From positions 186,001-250,000 of the forward strand of contig NZ_RWIR01000052.1 of assembly GCF_009764265.1 (NCBI RefSeq): DNA of 64,000 bases, read 5' to 3'. This document shows, in pieces, positions 1 to 9,589 of the stretch (within the stretch, counting starts at the first letter, position 1; every line of letters starts with the position of its first letter). The DNA is from Pseudomonas sp. PB101. Lineage in GTDB: Bacteria; Pseudomonadota; Gammaproteobacteria; Pseudomonadales; Pseudomonadaceae. Made by a program: the position numbers and the translations under genes. The notes under the pieces are model-generated. The model was not told the DNA's origin. It saw nothing but the letters and a program-made list of their open reading frames with translations, and searched no databases.

Positions 1-242
1 CCACCGTTGCTGCCGGGTTGCACCTGACCGTGCCGGTCGACAGCGTGGCGCGTGAACGCGAGCTGATCGACCTGGCGAGCAGTGTCGACGTCGAGATCAA
101 CGGCTTGAGCAGCTATTGGCTGCCCGATTCCACGACGCCGATGGATCAACGATCGGGGTTGGTGCTGGGGTTTGCAGCGGTGCCCGAACAAGCCATCGAG
201 GCAGCGCTGCAACGGTTGCGTGCGGTGTGGCGGGGCCGCTGA
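1..242 (+). CDS. C-terminal fragment of a MocR-type (GntR/aminotransferase) transcriptional regulator
   Basis: This is the 3' end of a gene cut by the window edge; the open frame starts at base 3 with no start codon needed and stops at 240-242. The visible ~79 residues (TVAAGLHLTVPVD... GLVLGFAAVPEQAIEAALQRL) resemble the end of the fold-type-I aminotransferase domain of MocR/PdxR regulators, where a GLHL segment and a final G..LGF..V....I...L.RL segment are typical. Such proteins join an N-terminal GntR winged helix to a PLP-binding domain and control vitamin B6, GABA or taurine genes. The DNA-binding part lies outside the window, so the target cannot be named. A plain aminotransferase is the main alternative. 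Confidence 0.65.
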   Translation, partial: TVAAGLHLTVPVDSVARERELIDLASSVDVEINGLSSYWLPDSTTPMDQRSGLVLGFAAVPEQAIEAALQRLRAVWRGR

Positions 243-243
243 A

Positions 244-268
244 GCGGGCGGGTTGTCAGTCCGCCCGC
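244..268. terminator. GC-rich hairpin between convergent genes
   Basis: Perfect 8-bp arms GCGGGCGG / CCGCCCGC with a 9-nt loop lie between the stop of the MocR-type gene (242) and the stop of the convergent giant gene (276). There is no T-run on either side, so intrinsic termination is possible but not shown. Confidence 0.35.
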
Positions 269-275
269 ACAGGTA

Positions 276-3200
276 TTAGCGCTTCGGTTCGAGATTCAGA
301 AACAGAGCCGAATCGTTGATGCGCCGCAGCACATAGTCGATCGGCGCCAGGGTAGTCAGTGCCTGGCGACGTTCGGCAGTGAAAGTCTGCAGATGAGAGT
401 CAGCGATTTTCAGGTGCGCAGCGGTGAACCGCTCCGGCGCGGCGTCCAGCGAATCGTAGTGAAAGTGCGCCAGCCACAGCGGCTGATCTTTGTTGCCAAT
501 GTCGAGAATCCGGTACTCCTGAAAATAATCCCGGCGCTGTTTGGTCCTGATCCGACCTTGTTCGTTCCTGTCGATCCGGACCTGGCCGTTGTCCAGTAAC
601 CATTGCAAATAGGCTTGTCGGGGCTGGCGCTCCTTGAGCAGACTGGCTCTGGTCGTGACACCTTGGGCGCGTAACCGGGTGGCGGCCTCGTTGAGTTCCA
701 AACTCAGGGTAGCCACTGGAAGCCGCGTCCCACTGCGCGCCGTGGCCTGATCGACATTGATCGCTACTTGTTCGAGCCGACGGGCTTGTAGATCGAACAA
801 ATCTTGCATGTCAGCAGGGATGCGATTGGGTTTGAAGGCGTCTTTGCGCGTACGCGTAATGAAGCCTTCGACGTCTTCATTCAATGTCAAGGCATTGGCA
901 ATCGTGTCGATGTCGTCCAGCGTTTGCACGGGGGCGGTGTGCGGCGCGGCAGGGCGCATTTGGTCGAGAGCCGGCTCCTCGGAGGTCGACGCCTTGGCAG
1001 GCACCGGATCTCGAGGGCGACTCTTGGTGACTTTACCTGTTGGGCGTGAAGGGCCGGCAACCGCGGGTTTTGGCGTCTCAGGCAGGGCGATGCTCGCGTT
1101 CTCGGGCAACAGCAGACTCAGTTGTTCCTGAGCCAATTGCCGGAACTCACCGATCAAGTTGCGCACCCGCTGGAGTTCTGCTGGCTCTACGTCGCCTGGA
1201 TATTCGCCGGGAAGATCTTCGAGGCGCTGATCGGTGTCGGCATAGACATCGATCAGCCTGCTCAGGTTTTCGATGCGCAGTGCGACAGCTTCATTGCTGT
1301 TCGGGGTTCTGATCATGGCGGCTTGACGTTGGGTGGCGGTCGCAGCCTCGATGATCAACGTACCCACTGTGTCACGCGCGGCATTGGCGCGTGCGGTGTC
1401 GGTGCCACGCAGGCACATTTCATGGGACATGCCTATCTCGTTGGATTTCAAGTCCCACTCGGTGAAGGGGGGAAGCTTTTGACGCAGGATTTCTGCGCTG
1501 GTCATGCCGGCGCTTCCAAGGGCCTCAAGCCGTTTGAGGGATGTCTGGGACAGTTCCAGGCGAGCGACCATGTCCTGGCTCAACGCCAATACCTCTCTGA
1601 CACCCTGTATGTGCGTCTGCAGTGCGGCGTTTGATTCAATGACGGTATTACCGCCGAGTTGCCGAGTGAGCTTTGCGTAGGTGTTGCGCTTGACCAAGAA
1701 CCATAGAACGAGATTTCTCAGCATCTGCGTGGTCATTGCCCGCAGATCATCGAAATAGCCTGCGCTTCCGCCCTTGAGACGCCATTGCTGCAGATTGTTC
1801 AACGCCTGGTCGTACTCAGCGATCAGCGTTTCCACCTGGGTGAGGTAACGCTGAGTCGCTTGTTCGATTGCCGGCCCGGTGGCGCCCTTCATGGCTTCAT
1901 GGGCCTCCTTCAGCTTGGCTGCACCGGCCGCTTCCTGACGTTTGAAGTTTTGAAGAACCGTGGCCAGCTGTTTTTGCTGCTGCTTCTTTTCCTTGCGCTG
2001 CGCCTTGAGTTGGCTTTGCAGGCTCTGGCCACCCGCGCCGCCACGCAAGCGCAATCGCGTGTCCACAAACCATTGGCCTTGTTTGTTGTGGACCAGCAGC
2101 GGGCCGGTTTTCGCGGGTGTATCCGGGTAAACGATCTGGACCTGTTGATCGTCGTTTTCCAACACCCGGAACCAGCGTTCGCCGACGCGGGCGTAGGTCT
2201 TGTCTTCCAGGCGATAAAGAGGCGCGGCATCGCGCAGGAGGGTCTCCAGGGTTGGGGCCTTCAGATCGAGTGCCGGTACTGTCAGGTTCTGCAGATACTC
2301 GGCCAGCGCAGTGCCTGATCGATGGGGTACGGAGCCGTTGGCCTCGAGCGAGGAGTAATGACTGGACGGCAATTCGCCGGTCAATGGTGTGGGCAGCAGT
2401 GTCACAGTGGGCGTTACCGGTTTGACCGGAGCGCCGCCTGGTAGAGTCGGCACGCTGTCGTTTATTGGTGCAGCCTGACGCCGGCCAGTCTTGCGGCGTA
2501 CGGCAGCGTGGTGGGCGAGGAGGATGCCCAGGGTCAGCAGCAAATCCCCGACCGCGTTCCACTCAGTGAGCTTGTCGCCGTGCTGGTGGGCATCCACGGC
2601 TTGCTCGATTTCATTGATGCTTTGCCAGACCCAGACCGCGGCGCCGGCCGGCCCACTGAGAAAATTCGCGGCGACGTTGAAGAGTGCCCAACCGCTGTCG
2701 CGCAGCAATGCCCAGCGTCGTTCTGCATTGGACTGGGATTGGCGATCGGCGAGCTCGGCCATGGTCCTGGCATGGGTCTGGAACAGGGTGGCGAATACAT
2801 CGCCGGTCAGTTCGGTTGATGACAATTCGACCGGCCCGGCCCAGGCCACGTCTGTCCAGGGTTCGGAGAGTAACTGTGCCCCCAGCCATGGGCTCGGAAG
2901 GCCGACGGGGAACGTGTACTGGGCGTATTTGAAGCTGGTATTGGAGTCAGGCAGCCACGCCAGCACCGAGTCCCTCAACTCGCCCGGTTGATGCAGGGCA
3001 TACAGCAGGTTTTGCGCTGAGGGGATTTGCAGCAACGGCTGTTCGAGCAGCGGACGGTAGAGCAGGCAAGGCCCGGCGTCCGGGTGGCGCGGAGCGATGA
3101 TGAACATGTTGTCGACGGTGTCGCCGTCAGTGTTGGCGGCGTGGACGAAGCACAAGGGGCGGATGACGATCGGTTGCGGGTGGCCGGGTGTCGGGTTGAG

Positions 3201-4811
3201 CCATTCGTTTACATAGCGGCAACCCAGCTCATCCACGCCGCCGATGTGGCGGACCTTGGATTCCAGGGCAATCAGCGGCAGCAGCGCGCGCAACTGGCTG
3301 ATGTAAAAGTGCTCTTGCAGGCTAGCCTGCACCGGATCATCGATCAGCTTGTCCTTGATCAGTCTGGGATACTTCTGGCCAATATCGACCTCGCTCGCGA
3401 TCTTCGTCAGATACGTCACGTTCAGCCATTCGGGCACAGGTTGCGGCGGATTGAAGCGAATGGTTGCCTGATACGGCGCGGCGTTTTGCAGGGCGTACTC
3501 GCCCAGGGTTTCGGTGTGGATGTCGAGGGGGTTGGGCAGCGTCAAGCCACCGGATTCAAAACTGTTGGTGATCGTGATCTCAAGGTTATCGAGGGGCAGC
3601 CCGGCGGCAGATGTCTTGTCGGCAAATATCGCTTTGCGCATGCGCTGCTGGGCGAAGGCATCAATCGAAGGGATCTGGAAAAGGTCTTTGTTGGCCTGCT
3701 TGTACAGTTTGCCCAATGCGTTGACGGATCGACTGTACTGATCCAGATCAGCGGCCGACGCGTCGAGCAGCCAGTCGGGTATTGAGTTCTCCAGATCATT
3801 GCGGGTGTTTTTCTCTTGAACGGTGGTGTGTTCAGGGAGAGCGGACAGCCCGGTACTGTCATCCGCATCAGCAGCGAGGTTTTCGCGGGTGATCGCTGCG
3901 ATAGCGTCCAGTTGGGTGGTAATCAGGGCCCAGGCCATATGGTCGAAAAAATCACCCTCGGGCTCGAACAACTGCCACTGCAGTTCTCGCCCGGCCAGTT
4001 GCTGCTGGATGCGCTCCGGCAACGACTTACCCAATGACTCCATCGAATTGAACGATTCATAGCCACTTTCCACGGTGTACATCATCACCAGATCGCGTTG
4101 TTTGTAGCGCCCTGTGAGTACGGCGGCACCACCGAGGACCAGGTGTTGTTTTTTTCCTTTTTCGTCGACGGTGTCGATATCAATCAGGCTGGCCTGGATA
4201 TCCGCCATCGTCGGTGCATGTTTTTGCCGCTCCGGTTTGTCCGGGTGAAGTGAGACCGCCCGGGCCACATGGCACTGATCGTCATCCCAGCCGTCGACGT
4301 GGTGAACATCGAGGGCTTTGCGCAAGGCTTGCGACAGTTCTTGCCAGCGCGGTGCCTGGTGTCCGCTTCCGTTCCAGAAGGCGAGTTGACGTTCCCTGAA
4401 GGCAACGAAAAGCAAGGGGGTGTAGTCGTTGAGCAACCTGGCGATGGCCTCGATGTCGAGGTCCAGATGCACAACCGGCGTGGCCTGCGGATTCAACGTC
4501 AGGAAGTGTTCACCCTCCAGGTAGTTGGCATTGGCAGCGGTGAAGAACTGACGCACCAGCACCTGGGTCAGCGATTCAAACCGAGTAGGCATTGCCACGA
4601 GTGAACCGTCGAGCCATTGCCATCGAGGTGTGGCGAGCATCGTGTGTTCGGGGTCGATATCTCGCTCGGGATACAGCGCCTTGAGGCCCTGGCGCAGCAT
4701 CTGCGTGGCGACTTCATCGACAGTCGGTCCCTGACTTGTCTGATGGATGACCAGGCTTTTTTTCAGCAGTACCGGTGGCTCGGTAGTCTCGGGGTGTTCA
4801 ATCATCGTCAT
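276..4811 (-). CDS. Giant DUF6543 / dermonecrotic-toxin-domain-like protein, paralogue 1 (1511 aa)
   Basis: This is a 1511-residue protein of the type annotated in Pseudomonas as DUF6543 or 'dermonecrotic toxin domain-containing'; family placement is from recall of its N-terminal half (LEGEHFLTLNP, GPCLLYRPLLEQPLLQIPS). It has no signal peptide. Two hydrophobic stretches lie near residues 710-730 and 750-770 (PAGAAVWVW and DLLLTLGILLAHH) and could insert into membranes. A module with YARVGERWFRV ends in DTRLRLRGG (LRLRGG at 920-925, bases 2037-2054), followed by a Lys/Gln-rich coiled coil and a C-terminal domain with RDYFQEYRI and AHFHYDSLDA. The start ATG at 4811 has an AAAAGGAAA ribosome site. 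It lies 16 bases after the upstream paralogue, so the two are co-transcribed. No catalytic motif was recognised; a toxin or effector role is inference. An alternative start (MIEH) lies two codons downstream. Confidence 0.7.
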   Translation of the reverse strand: MTMIEHPETTEPPVLLKKSLVIHQTSQGPTVDEVATQMLRQGLKALYPERDIDPEHTMLATPRWQWLDGSLVAMPTRFESLTQVLVRQFFTAANANYLEGEHFLTLNPQATPVVHLDLDIEAIARLLNDYTPLLFVAFRERQLAFWNGSGHQAPRWQELSQALRKALDVHHVDGWDDDQCHVARAVSLHPDKPERQKHAPTMADIQASLIDIDTVDEKGKKQHLVLGGAAVLTGRYKQRDLVMMYTVESGYESFNSMESLGKSLPERIQQQLAGRELQWQLFEPEGDFFDHMAWALITTQLDAIAAITRENLAADADDSTGLSALPEHTTVQEKNTRNDLENSIPDWLLDASAADLDQYSRSVNALGKLYKQANKDLFQIPSIDAFAQQRMRKAIFADKTSAAGLPLDNLEITITNSFESGGLTLPNPLDIHTETLGEYALQNAAPYQATIRFNPPQPVPEWLNVTYLTKIASEVDIGQKYPRLIKDKLIDDPVQASLQEHFYISQLRALLPLIALESKVRHIGGVDELGCRYVNEWLNPTPGHPQPIVIRPLCFVHAANTDGDTVDNMFIIAPRHPDAGPCLLYRPLLEQPLLQIPSAQNLLYALHQPGELRDSVLAWLPDSNTSFKYAQYTFPVGLPSPWLGAQLLSEPWTDVAWAGPVELSSTELTGDVFATLFQTHARTMAELADRQSQSNAERRWALLRDSGWALFNVAANFLSGPAGAAVWVWQSINEIEQAVDAHQHGDKLTEWNAVGDLLLTLGILLAHHAAVRRKTGRRQAAPINDSVPTLPGGAPVKPVTPTVTLLPTPLTGELPSSHYSSLEANGSVPHRSGTALAEYLQNLTVPALDLKAPTLETLLRDAAPLYRLEDKTYARVGERWFRVLENDDQQVQIVYPDTPAKTGPLLVHNKQGQWFVDTRLRLRGGAGGQSLQSQLKAQRKEKKQQQKQLATVLQNFKRQEAAGAAKLKEAHEAMKGATGPAIEQATQRYLTQVETLIAEYDQALNNLQQWRLKGGSAGYFDDLRAMTTQMLRNLVLWFLVKRNTYAKLTRQLGGNTVIESNAALQTHIQGVREVLALSQDMVARLELSQTSLKRLEALGSAGMTSAEILRQKLPPFTEWDLKSNEIGMSHEMCLRGTDTARANAARDTVGTLIIEAATATQRQAAMIRTPNSNEAVALRIENLSRLIDVYADTDQRLEDLPGEYPGDVEPAELQRVRNLIGEFRQLAQEQLSLLLPENASIALPETPKPAVAGPSRPTGKVTKSRPRDPVPAKASTSEEPALDQMRPAAPHTAPVQTLDDIDTIANALTLNEDVEGFITRTRKDAFKPNRIPADMQDLFDLQARRLEQVAINVDQATARSGTRLPVATLSLELNEAATRLRAQGVTTRASLLKERQPRQAYLQWLLDNGQVRIDRNEQGRIRTKQRRDYFQEYRILDIGNKDQPLWLAHFHYDSLDAAPERFTAAHLKIADSHLQTFTAERRQALTTLAPIDYVLRRINDSALFLNLEPKR

Positions 4812-4827
4812 TTTCCTTTTTGACGGT

Positions 4828-7800
4828 TCAGGCTTGAGTGAAGAACAACTCGCGCGCCAGTTGCGGGCTGATTTCGCTGCGATAAATAGCGATCACTTGC
4901 GAGTTGGTCGTGGCCGCGCGCGGGTCGAATGCACCTGCCAACAGCCGTTGTTCATGCAGTTTCAAATGGGCGGCGGTGAATGCGTCGGCGGGCGCATCCA
5001 GGCTGGTGTAATGGAAGTGGGCGTACCACAGTGTTTTCTGGGTACGGCGCTCGCGAATTTCATACTCTTGCAGGTAGTCCTTGCGCGGGCCCTTCAGGCG
5101 CCGTCGCTTGGCATTGTTCACAATGTCGATTTCGTCCTTGCTCAACAGCCATTGGACGCGGGCCGCAGTTGGTGGTTGGGCTTTGGTCATTTCGATGCGT
5201 ATCCGGTTACCTTCGGCGTACAGTCGCTCGCGTGCCTCGTTCAGTTCCTTGGTCAAGGTTGACGCGGTACCCGACGGGCCGTCGGTTGTGTTCGAGCGCA
5301 ATACGGCTTGTTCCAGGGAGCGGGCCGCTTGGCTAAGTTGATCGGCTTTGTGCTGGAACAACTCTTCGATTTCCACCGGGATACGGCCTGGCTTTTTCGC
5401 GTTTGCTTCGGTTTGCCGGATGAAGTTTTCCAGGTCATCGAGCATCGTCCGGCCGTGGGCGATTTGCTCGGTGAGTGCCGGTGGTGGAGCTTGCGGTCGG
5501 CGACGTCTGACCGGTACCCGTTCAAGCCACACGCCGGGTGTTTTTTCGTGAAAGGTGGCGATGACTTTGCCGGTCAGGGGCGCACGCACCTCCAGCAGTA
5601 CCGGCTCGCCTGGCGCCGAAGGACGAACTTCGCCAACGACCGTGCCGTTGAATCGCGTCTTGACTACCCGTTTGCGCGACGCTGGCGCTGGCCTCGAAGG
5701 CCCGGGGCGAGGCTCTTGGGGCAGTTGCTCGCGCAGCAACTGAGCAAGGTAGGCCTCGGTATCTTGCTGGAACTCGCCGACTCGCGAGCGCAGATGCTTG
5801 AACGGTTGCTCCAGCACCGCGTCGTTGTGGCTGACCGTGAAGTCTTCGAAGGACTGATCGATCGTGGCAAATTGTTCGAGAATGCCATTGAGCGCCTCGA
5901 TACGTTCCTTTGCGATCCACGTGCTGCCTTCCAGCATCAGCTCCTGGGAGGTCTGGATTACCAGGTCGGTCGTGTCGAGCAGGCGTGTCAGTTCGTTTCC
6001 GGCTTCGGTCAGCGGGACGCTATCACCTTCTTTGAGACATACGTCGCGAGCCAGCATGACCTGCAGTGCTTTGAGGTCGTTAGGGGTAAATGCCGGCAGT
6101 TTTGCCTTGTAGGTGCTGGCTATTTCGGCAGCACCTCTACCCAGTCGACTCAGCAACTGGAAACGTGATTGCGCAAATTCGATTTTGCCGATCACACCCT
6201 CGGCCAGGTCGACCATTTTTTGATAGGTCGCACGGTCACCGGCTGCACCAGCCGTTTCTTCCGCCTCAAGCAGGGTCAAGGTCTCCTGCATGGTTTGTCT
6301 GAAAGCCGGATTTTTTTGATCGAGCCATGTCTGGTTGTAGTACAGCTGGTTGCCCAGCATGTCGGCCATGTCACTGCGGTAACTGGAAACCGTGTCGAGC
6401 AGGTTCAACGAGTTCAGTTGCTCGATTGGGGCGGCATAGTCGCTGGTGCGCTGGTCGAGTTTTTCCAGAAACACCTGCTGCAACCCGGGCAACGTTTGGT
6501 CGGAGGCAGTTTTCAACTGGTTGTAGGCGTCCTTCAGCTCTTTGCCTGCGCTTTCGCTTTGGTCGTTGAAGTCCTTCAGTTGCTTCTTGAGTTCGGTGAT
6601 GCGCTGACGGTTTTGCTGCTTCAGCGCTTTGCGCCGGGCCGACAAGCCACCGCCACGCAAGCGCAAGCGGGTGTCGACGAACCATCCACCGCGCTGATTG
6701 CGGATCAGTGCAGGGCCATGACCTTTGGACTCGGGTCTTGAATCGATGATCGACACTTCACCGGTTTCTTCGACGGTTACTTCGAACCAGCGCTCGCCGA
6801 CTGGCGCGTAGTAGCTTTTTTCGTGCCGATAGAGGTGTTGGTGGATGCCGGCTGCGCTATCGGGAGACGTAAGATTTTCGGGTTTGGTGATCGCGAAGCG
6901 ATCCAGGGTTTTGCTCAGGTTCAGGACGGTATCGGTTGCGACTGAAATGTGGTGTTGTGTGGTCGAGGGCTCGCCGACGATGTCAGGCAGTTGAACCAGG
7001 GTCAACGGTGTCGCGACCGGCTTTTTCGCAACCTCTACCGTTGGCGTTGTCGGGCTCTGCTCCCGAATTGCGCGGGACGTTGGACGGCGTGTGCTGGCGC
7101 GATGGGCGAGCACCATGGCCAGGGTCAGCAACAGATCGGTCATGGCGGTTTTGCGTTGTTCGGAGTTGCCTTCCTCGCTCGCGTCGAGAGTCTGCTGCAG
7201 GTCATCAAGTACCTGCCAGATCCAGGCCGCCGTCCCAACAGTTCGGCCCAGAAAGGGCAATGCCGCACTGAGGATCTTCCAGGCAGCCTGCTTGAAAGTC
7301 GCCCAGCGATTTTCCGCGTTGGACACCGATTGCCGTTGCGCCAATTCGACCAGCGCATTGACGTTGGCCTTGAACAGGTTGGCGAGGTAATCCGTAGCGA
7401 GGACCCGAGTGCCCAAGGTCAGCGGACCGCTCATTTGCAGGGAGGTCAGTGGGTCGGCCAGCAGTTGCGAAACACTCCAGACCGAAGGCAGGTCCCCGGT
7501 GAATACGTAGTTGGCGTAATTGGCGCGAACCCCGTCGGGCAGCCAGGCGAGCACGGATTCGCGCAGCCTTGGAGAATGCCGAATGGCATAGATCAGGTTG
7601 GCCGGCGTCGGGTATTGGCTCAAGGGCTGGTCGAGCAGTGGCCGATAGAGCAGGCACGGTCCTTTGTCCATTTGCCGGGGCCCGATCACGAACATGTTGC
7701 TCACTTCATCCGTGGAGGCTCCCGTACGCCAGGCGGGAGTGAATGCCAGCGGGCGAATGACGATTTCCTGTCCGTCGACCCAGCGTTTGGCGTCGAGGAT

Positions 7801-9432
7801 CTGCACCACGGCAGCGACATAGCGATAGCCCAATTCGTCAATTGCGCCCTGAGTGCGGATTTTTTGCTGCAAGGCCAGCAGTGGCAGCTCGACGCGTAAG
7901 CGGCTGGTGAACAGGTTCTGACGGCGCAGGCTTTCAAGGGGATCGTCCAGCAGTTTGCTTTTGATCAGCTTCGGATAGGTTTGGCCGATATTGACCCTGA
8001 CGATCAACGCTTCCAGGTAGCTGACCGTCAACCATGCCGGCAGCGCTGTAGCGCTGGTGCTGCGTACGGATTTATTGCCCTGCGGCAGGGCGATCAGGTT
8101 TTGCAGCGCCAGATCGACCAGGCTCAAGGTGGTGCGCTCCGACCCCACGGGTGGCGCAAAGCTGCCCCAGACTACGACGCTGTCGATCACGATCTCGATG
8201 TCCGCGAACTGTAAATCTTTGGCTTCGGGATGCTCGGAGAGCATGTCCTTGCGCAGTTGCTCCAGAGCGAATTCGCGGATCGGTTTGATACCGTCCTGGA
8301 ATGACTGCCCGGTGTTTTGGTTCTGTACGCCCGCCAGATCCATCAGATGACGACTGTAGGCGCTGAGATCGCCTGATGAAGCGCTGGCCATCCAGTCTGG
8401 CAGTGCCTGCTCGACCAGGTTGAAGCGCGATGGCGCCTGATTGTCCGATGGATCGAGCTCGTTCGTGGTGCGACTGATGTGTGGGGCGAGGTCGGGATTT
8501 GTCTCTTCGCGAATGTTTGCCAGCGCGGCAATCGAGTCCGCTTGCAGGGCGATCAGGGTGCACGCCAGATGGTCGAAAAAATTGTCCTCGGGCTCAATCA
8601 GGCGCCATTGCAAGGTGTTCCCGGGTATTTGGCCATTGGTATACGCCTGCAAGGATTCGCCCAATTCCTGCAACGACTCGTAGGTCTGGAAGCCATGGGT
8701 AATGGTGTGGCTGACGATCAACGTGCGGCTGCCCAGGGTCCCGATCAGGACGGCCATGTCCAGGGTGTTGAGGTGGGCCGAGCCCCCCTCATTCTTGTAG
8801 TCCAGGTCGATCAGGCAAGCGCGGGACCGAAAGCGGTCGTGCGTCTTGCGTTTGCTTTTGTCCGGGTAGGTGAACAGGTTGCGGGCCATCTCGCATTGCT
8901 CGTTCTCCCAGTTCGGGTTGGTTTCGATGTCCCACAGTTCACGCAGCGAGTGGGACAACGCCTTCCAGCGTGGGGTCGAGGGGGTGGTGAGCCGGTTCCA
9001 GTAGTCGACCTGCTGCTCTTGAAATGCATCGAACAACAGCGGCGCCAACTCATTGAGCAAACGCCCGATGGCTTCGATGCTGACGGGCAACTGCGCCGGT
9101 GTCGGCTCCAGTGGTTGCAGGGTGAGGTAATGCTCGCCCTCCAGGTAAATCATCGGTGTTTGCGCAATGCCGTGACGTACCAAGGCATCGGTCAGTGATT
9201 CAAAGTGTCGTGGTCCGGCGACGACGCGCTGCTCGCGTAGTGTCCAGATCGGTGTGACCACCATCGCCAGGCGGGGGTCGATAGACAGCTGCGGATATAG
9301 CGTTTTCAGCGCCGGTTGCAGCGCATGGGTGGCGACCTCCCTGATCGAGGGGCCGGCCACCAATTGGGTAAGCAGGGCGTCTTGATCGGCGGGGAGTTCG
9401 GGCAATTCGGGGGGGCTGGATACTTCGGTCAT
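4828..9432 (-). CDS. Giant DUF6543 / dermonecrotic-toxin-domain-like protein, paralogue 2 (1534 aa)
   Basis: This paralogue is collinear with the downstream gene along its whole length: YLEGEHYLTLQP, GPCLLYRPLLDQPLSQYPT, TM-like segments near the centre (GTAAWIWQVLDD and DLLLTLAMVLAHR), YAPVGERWFEV, DTRLRLRGG (LRLRGG at 923-928, bases 6649-6666), a coiled coil, and a C-terminal RKDYLQEYEI ... YAHFHYTSLDAP block. The frame is open up to 9642, but I start at the ATG at 9432 (MTEVSSPPEL) because AAAGGACG precedes it and the paralogue begins at the matching point; the 70 extra upstream residues look non-coding. It is the first gene of the pair. Compared with paralogue 1 it has an extra Pro/Arg-rich segment (around RPGPSRPAPASRKRVVKTRF). 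The function is not established; toxin or effector is inferred from family naming. No immunity-like gene is adjacent. Confidence 0.7.
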   Translation of the reverse strand: MTEVSSPPELPELPADQDALLTQLVAGPSIREVATHALQPALKTLYPQLSIDPRLAMVVTPIWTLREQRVVAGPRHFESLTDALVRHGIAQTPMIYLEGEHYLTLQPLEPTPAQLPVSIEAIGRLLNELAPLLFDAFQEQQVDYWNRLTTPSTPRWKALSHSLRELWDIETNPNWENEQCEMARNLFTYPDKSKRKTHDRFRSRACLIDLDYKNEGGSAHLNTLDMAVLIGTLGSRTLIVSHTITHGFQTYESLQELGESLQAYTNGQIPGNTLQWRLIEPEDNFFDHLACTLIALQADSIAALANIREETNPDLAPHISRTTNELDPSDNQAPSRFNLVEQALPDWMASASSGDLSAYSRHLMDLAGVQNQNTGQSFQDGIKPIREFALEQLRKDMLSEHPEAKDLQFADIEIVIDSVVVWGSFAPPVGSERTTLSLVDLALQNLIALPQGNKSVRSTSATALPAWLTVSYLEALIVRVNIGQTYPKLIKSKLLDDPLESLRRQNLFTSRLRVELPLLALQQKIRTQGAIDELGYRYVAAVVQILDAKRWVDGQEIVIRPLAFTPAWRTGASTDEVSNMFVIGPRQMDKGPCLLYRPLLDQPLSQYPTPANLIYAIRHSPRLRESVLAWLPDGVRANYANYVFTGDLPSVWSVSQLLADPLTSLQMSGPLTLGTRVLATDYLANLFKANVNALVELAQRQSVSNAENRWATFKQAAWKILSAALPFLGRTVGTAAWIWQVLDDLQQTLDASEEGNSEQRKTAMTDLLLTLAMVLAHRASTRRPTSRAIREQSPTTPTVEVAKKPVATPLTLVQLPDIVGEPSTTQHHISVATDTVLNLSKTLDRFAITKPENLTSPDSAAGIHQHLYRHEKSYYAPVGERWFEVTVEETGEVSIIDSRPESKGHGPALIRNQRGGWFVDTRLRLRGGGLSARRKALKQQNRQRITELKKQLKDFNDQSESAGKELKDAYNQLKTASDQTLPGLQQVFLEKLDQRTSDYAAPIEQLNSLNLLDTVSSYRSDMADMLGNQLYYNQTWLDQKNPAFRQTMQETLTLLEAEETAGAAGDRATYQKMVDLAEGVIGKIEFAQSRFQLLSRLGRGAAEIASTYKAKLPAFTPNDLKALQVMLARDVCLKEGDSVPLTEAGNELTRLLDTTDLVIQTSQELMLEGSTWIAKERIEALNGILEQFATIDQSFEDFTVSHNDAVLEQPFKHLRSRVGEFQQDTEAYLAQLLREQLPQEPRPGPSRPAPASRKRVVKTRFNGTVVGEVRPSAPGEPVLLEVRAPLTGKVIATFHEKTPGVWLERVPVRRRRPQAPPPALTEQIAHGRTMLDDLENFIRQTEANAKKPGRIPVEIEELFQHKADQLSQAARSLEQAVLRSNTTDGPSGTASTLTKELNEARERLYAEGNRIRIEMTKAQPPTAARVQWLLSKDEIDIVNNAKRRRLKGPRKDYLQEYEIRERRTQKTLWYAHFHYTSLDAPADAFTAAHLKLHEQRLLAGAFDPRAATTNSQVIAIYRSEISPQLARELFFTQA

Positions 9433-9534
9433 GGTCACGTCCTTTGTGAGGCGGCACCGTTGAAGATTCGGTACGCGATTCGTTGCAAGGTAGTGACGGG
9501 CAGGACGACGTTGGCGGTAAATAAATATTGCGGG

Positions 9535-9562
9535 CAAAAAAAGACCTGCGTAAACGCAGGTC
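9535..9562 (-). terminator. Rho-independent terminator of the aphA-polyamine binder operon
   Basis: Read on the minus strand, GACCTGCG-TTTA-CGCAGGTC is followed by seven T. It lies just after the stop of the polyamine-binding protein gene (9590) and separates that operon from the giant paralogue pair. Confidence 0.85.
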
Positions 9563-9589
9563 CTGGTGACGGCGGGAACGGGACGGGTG

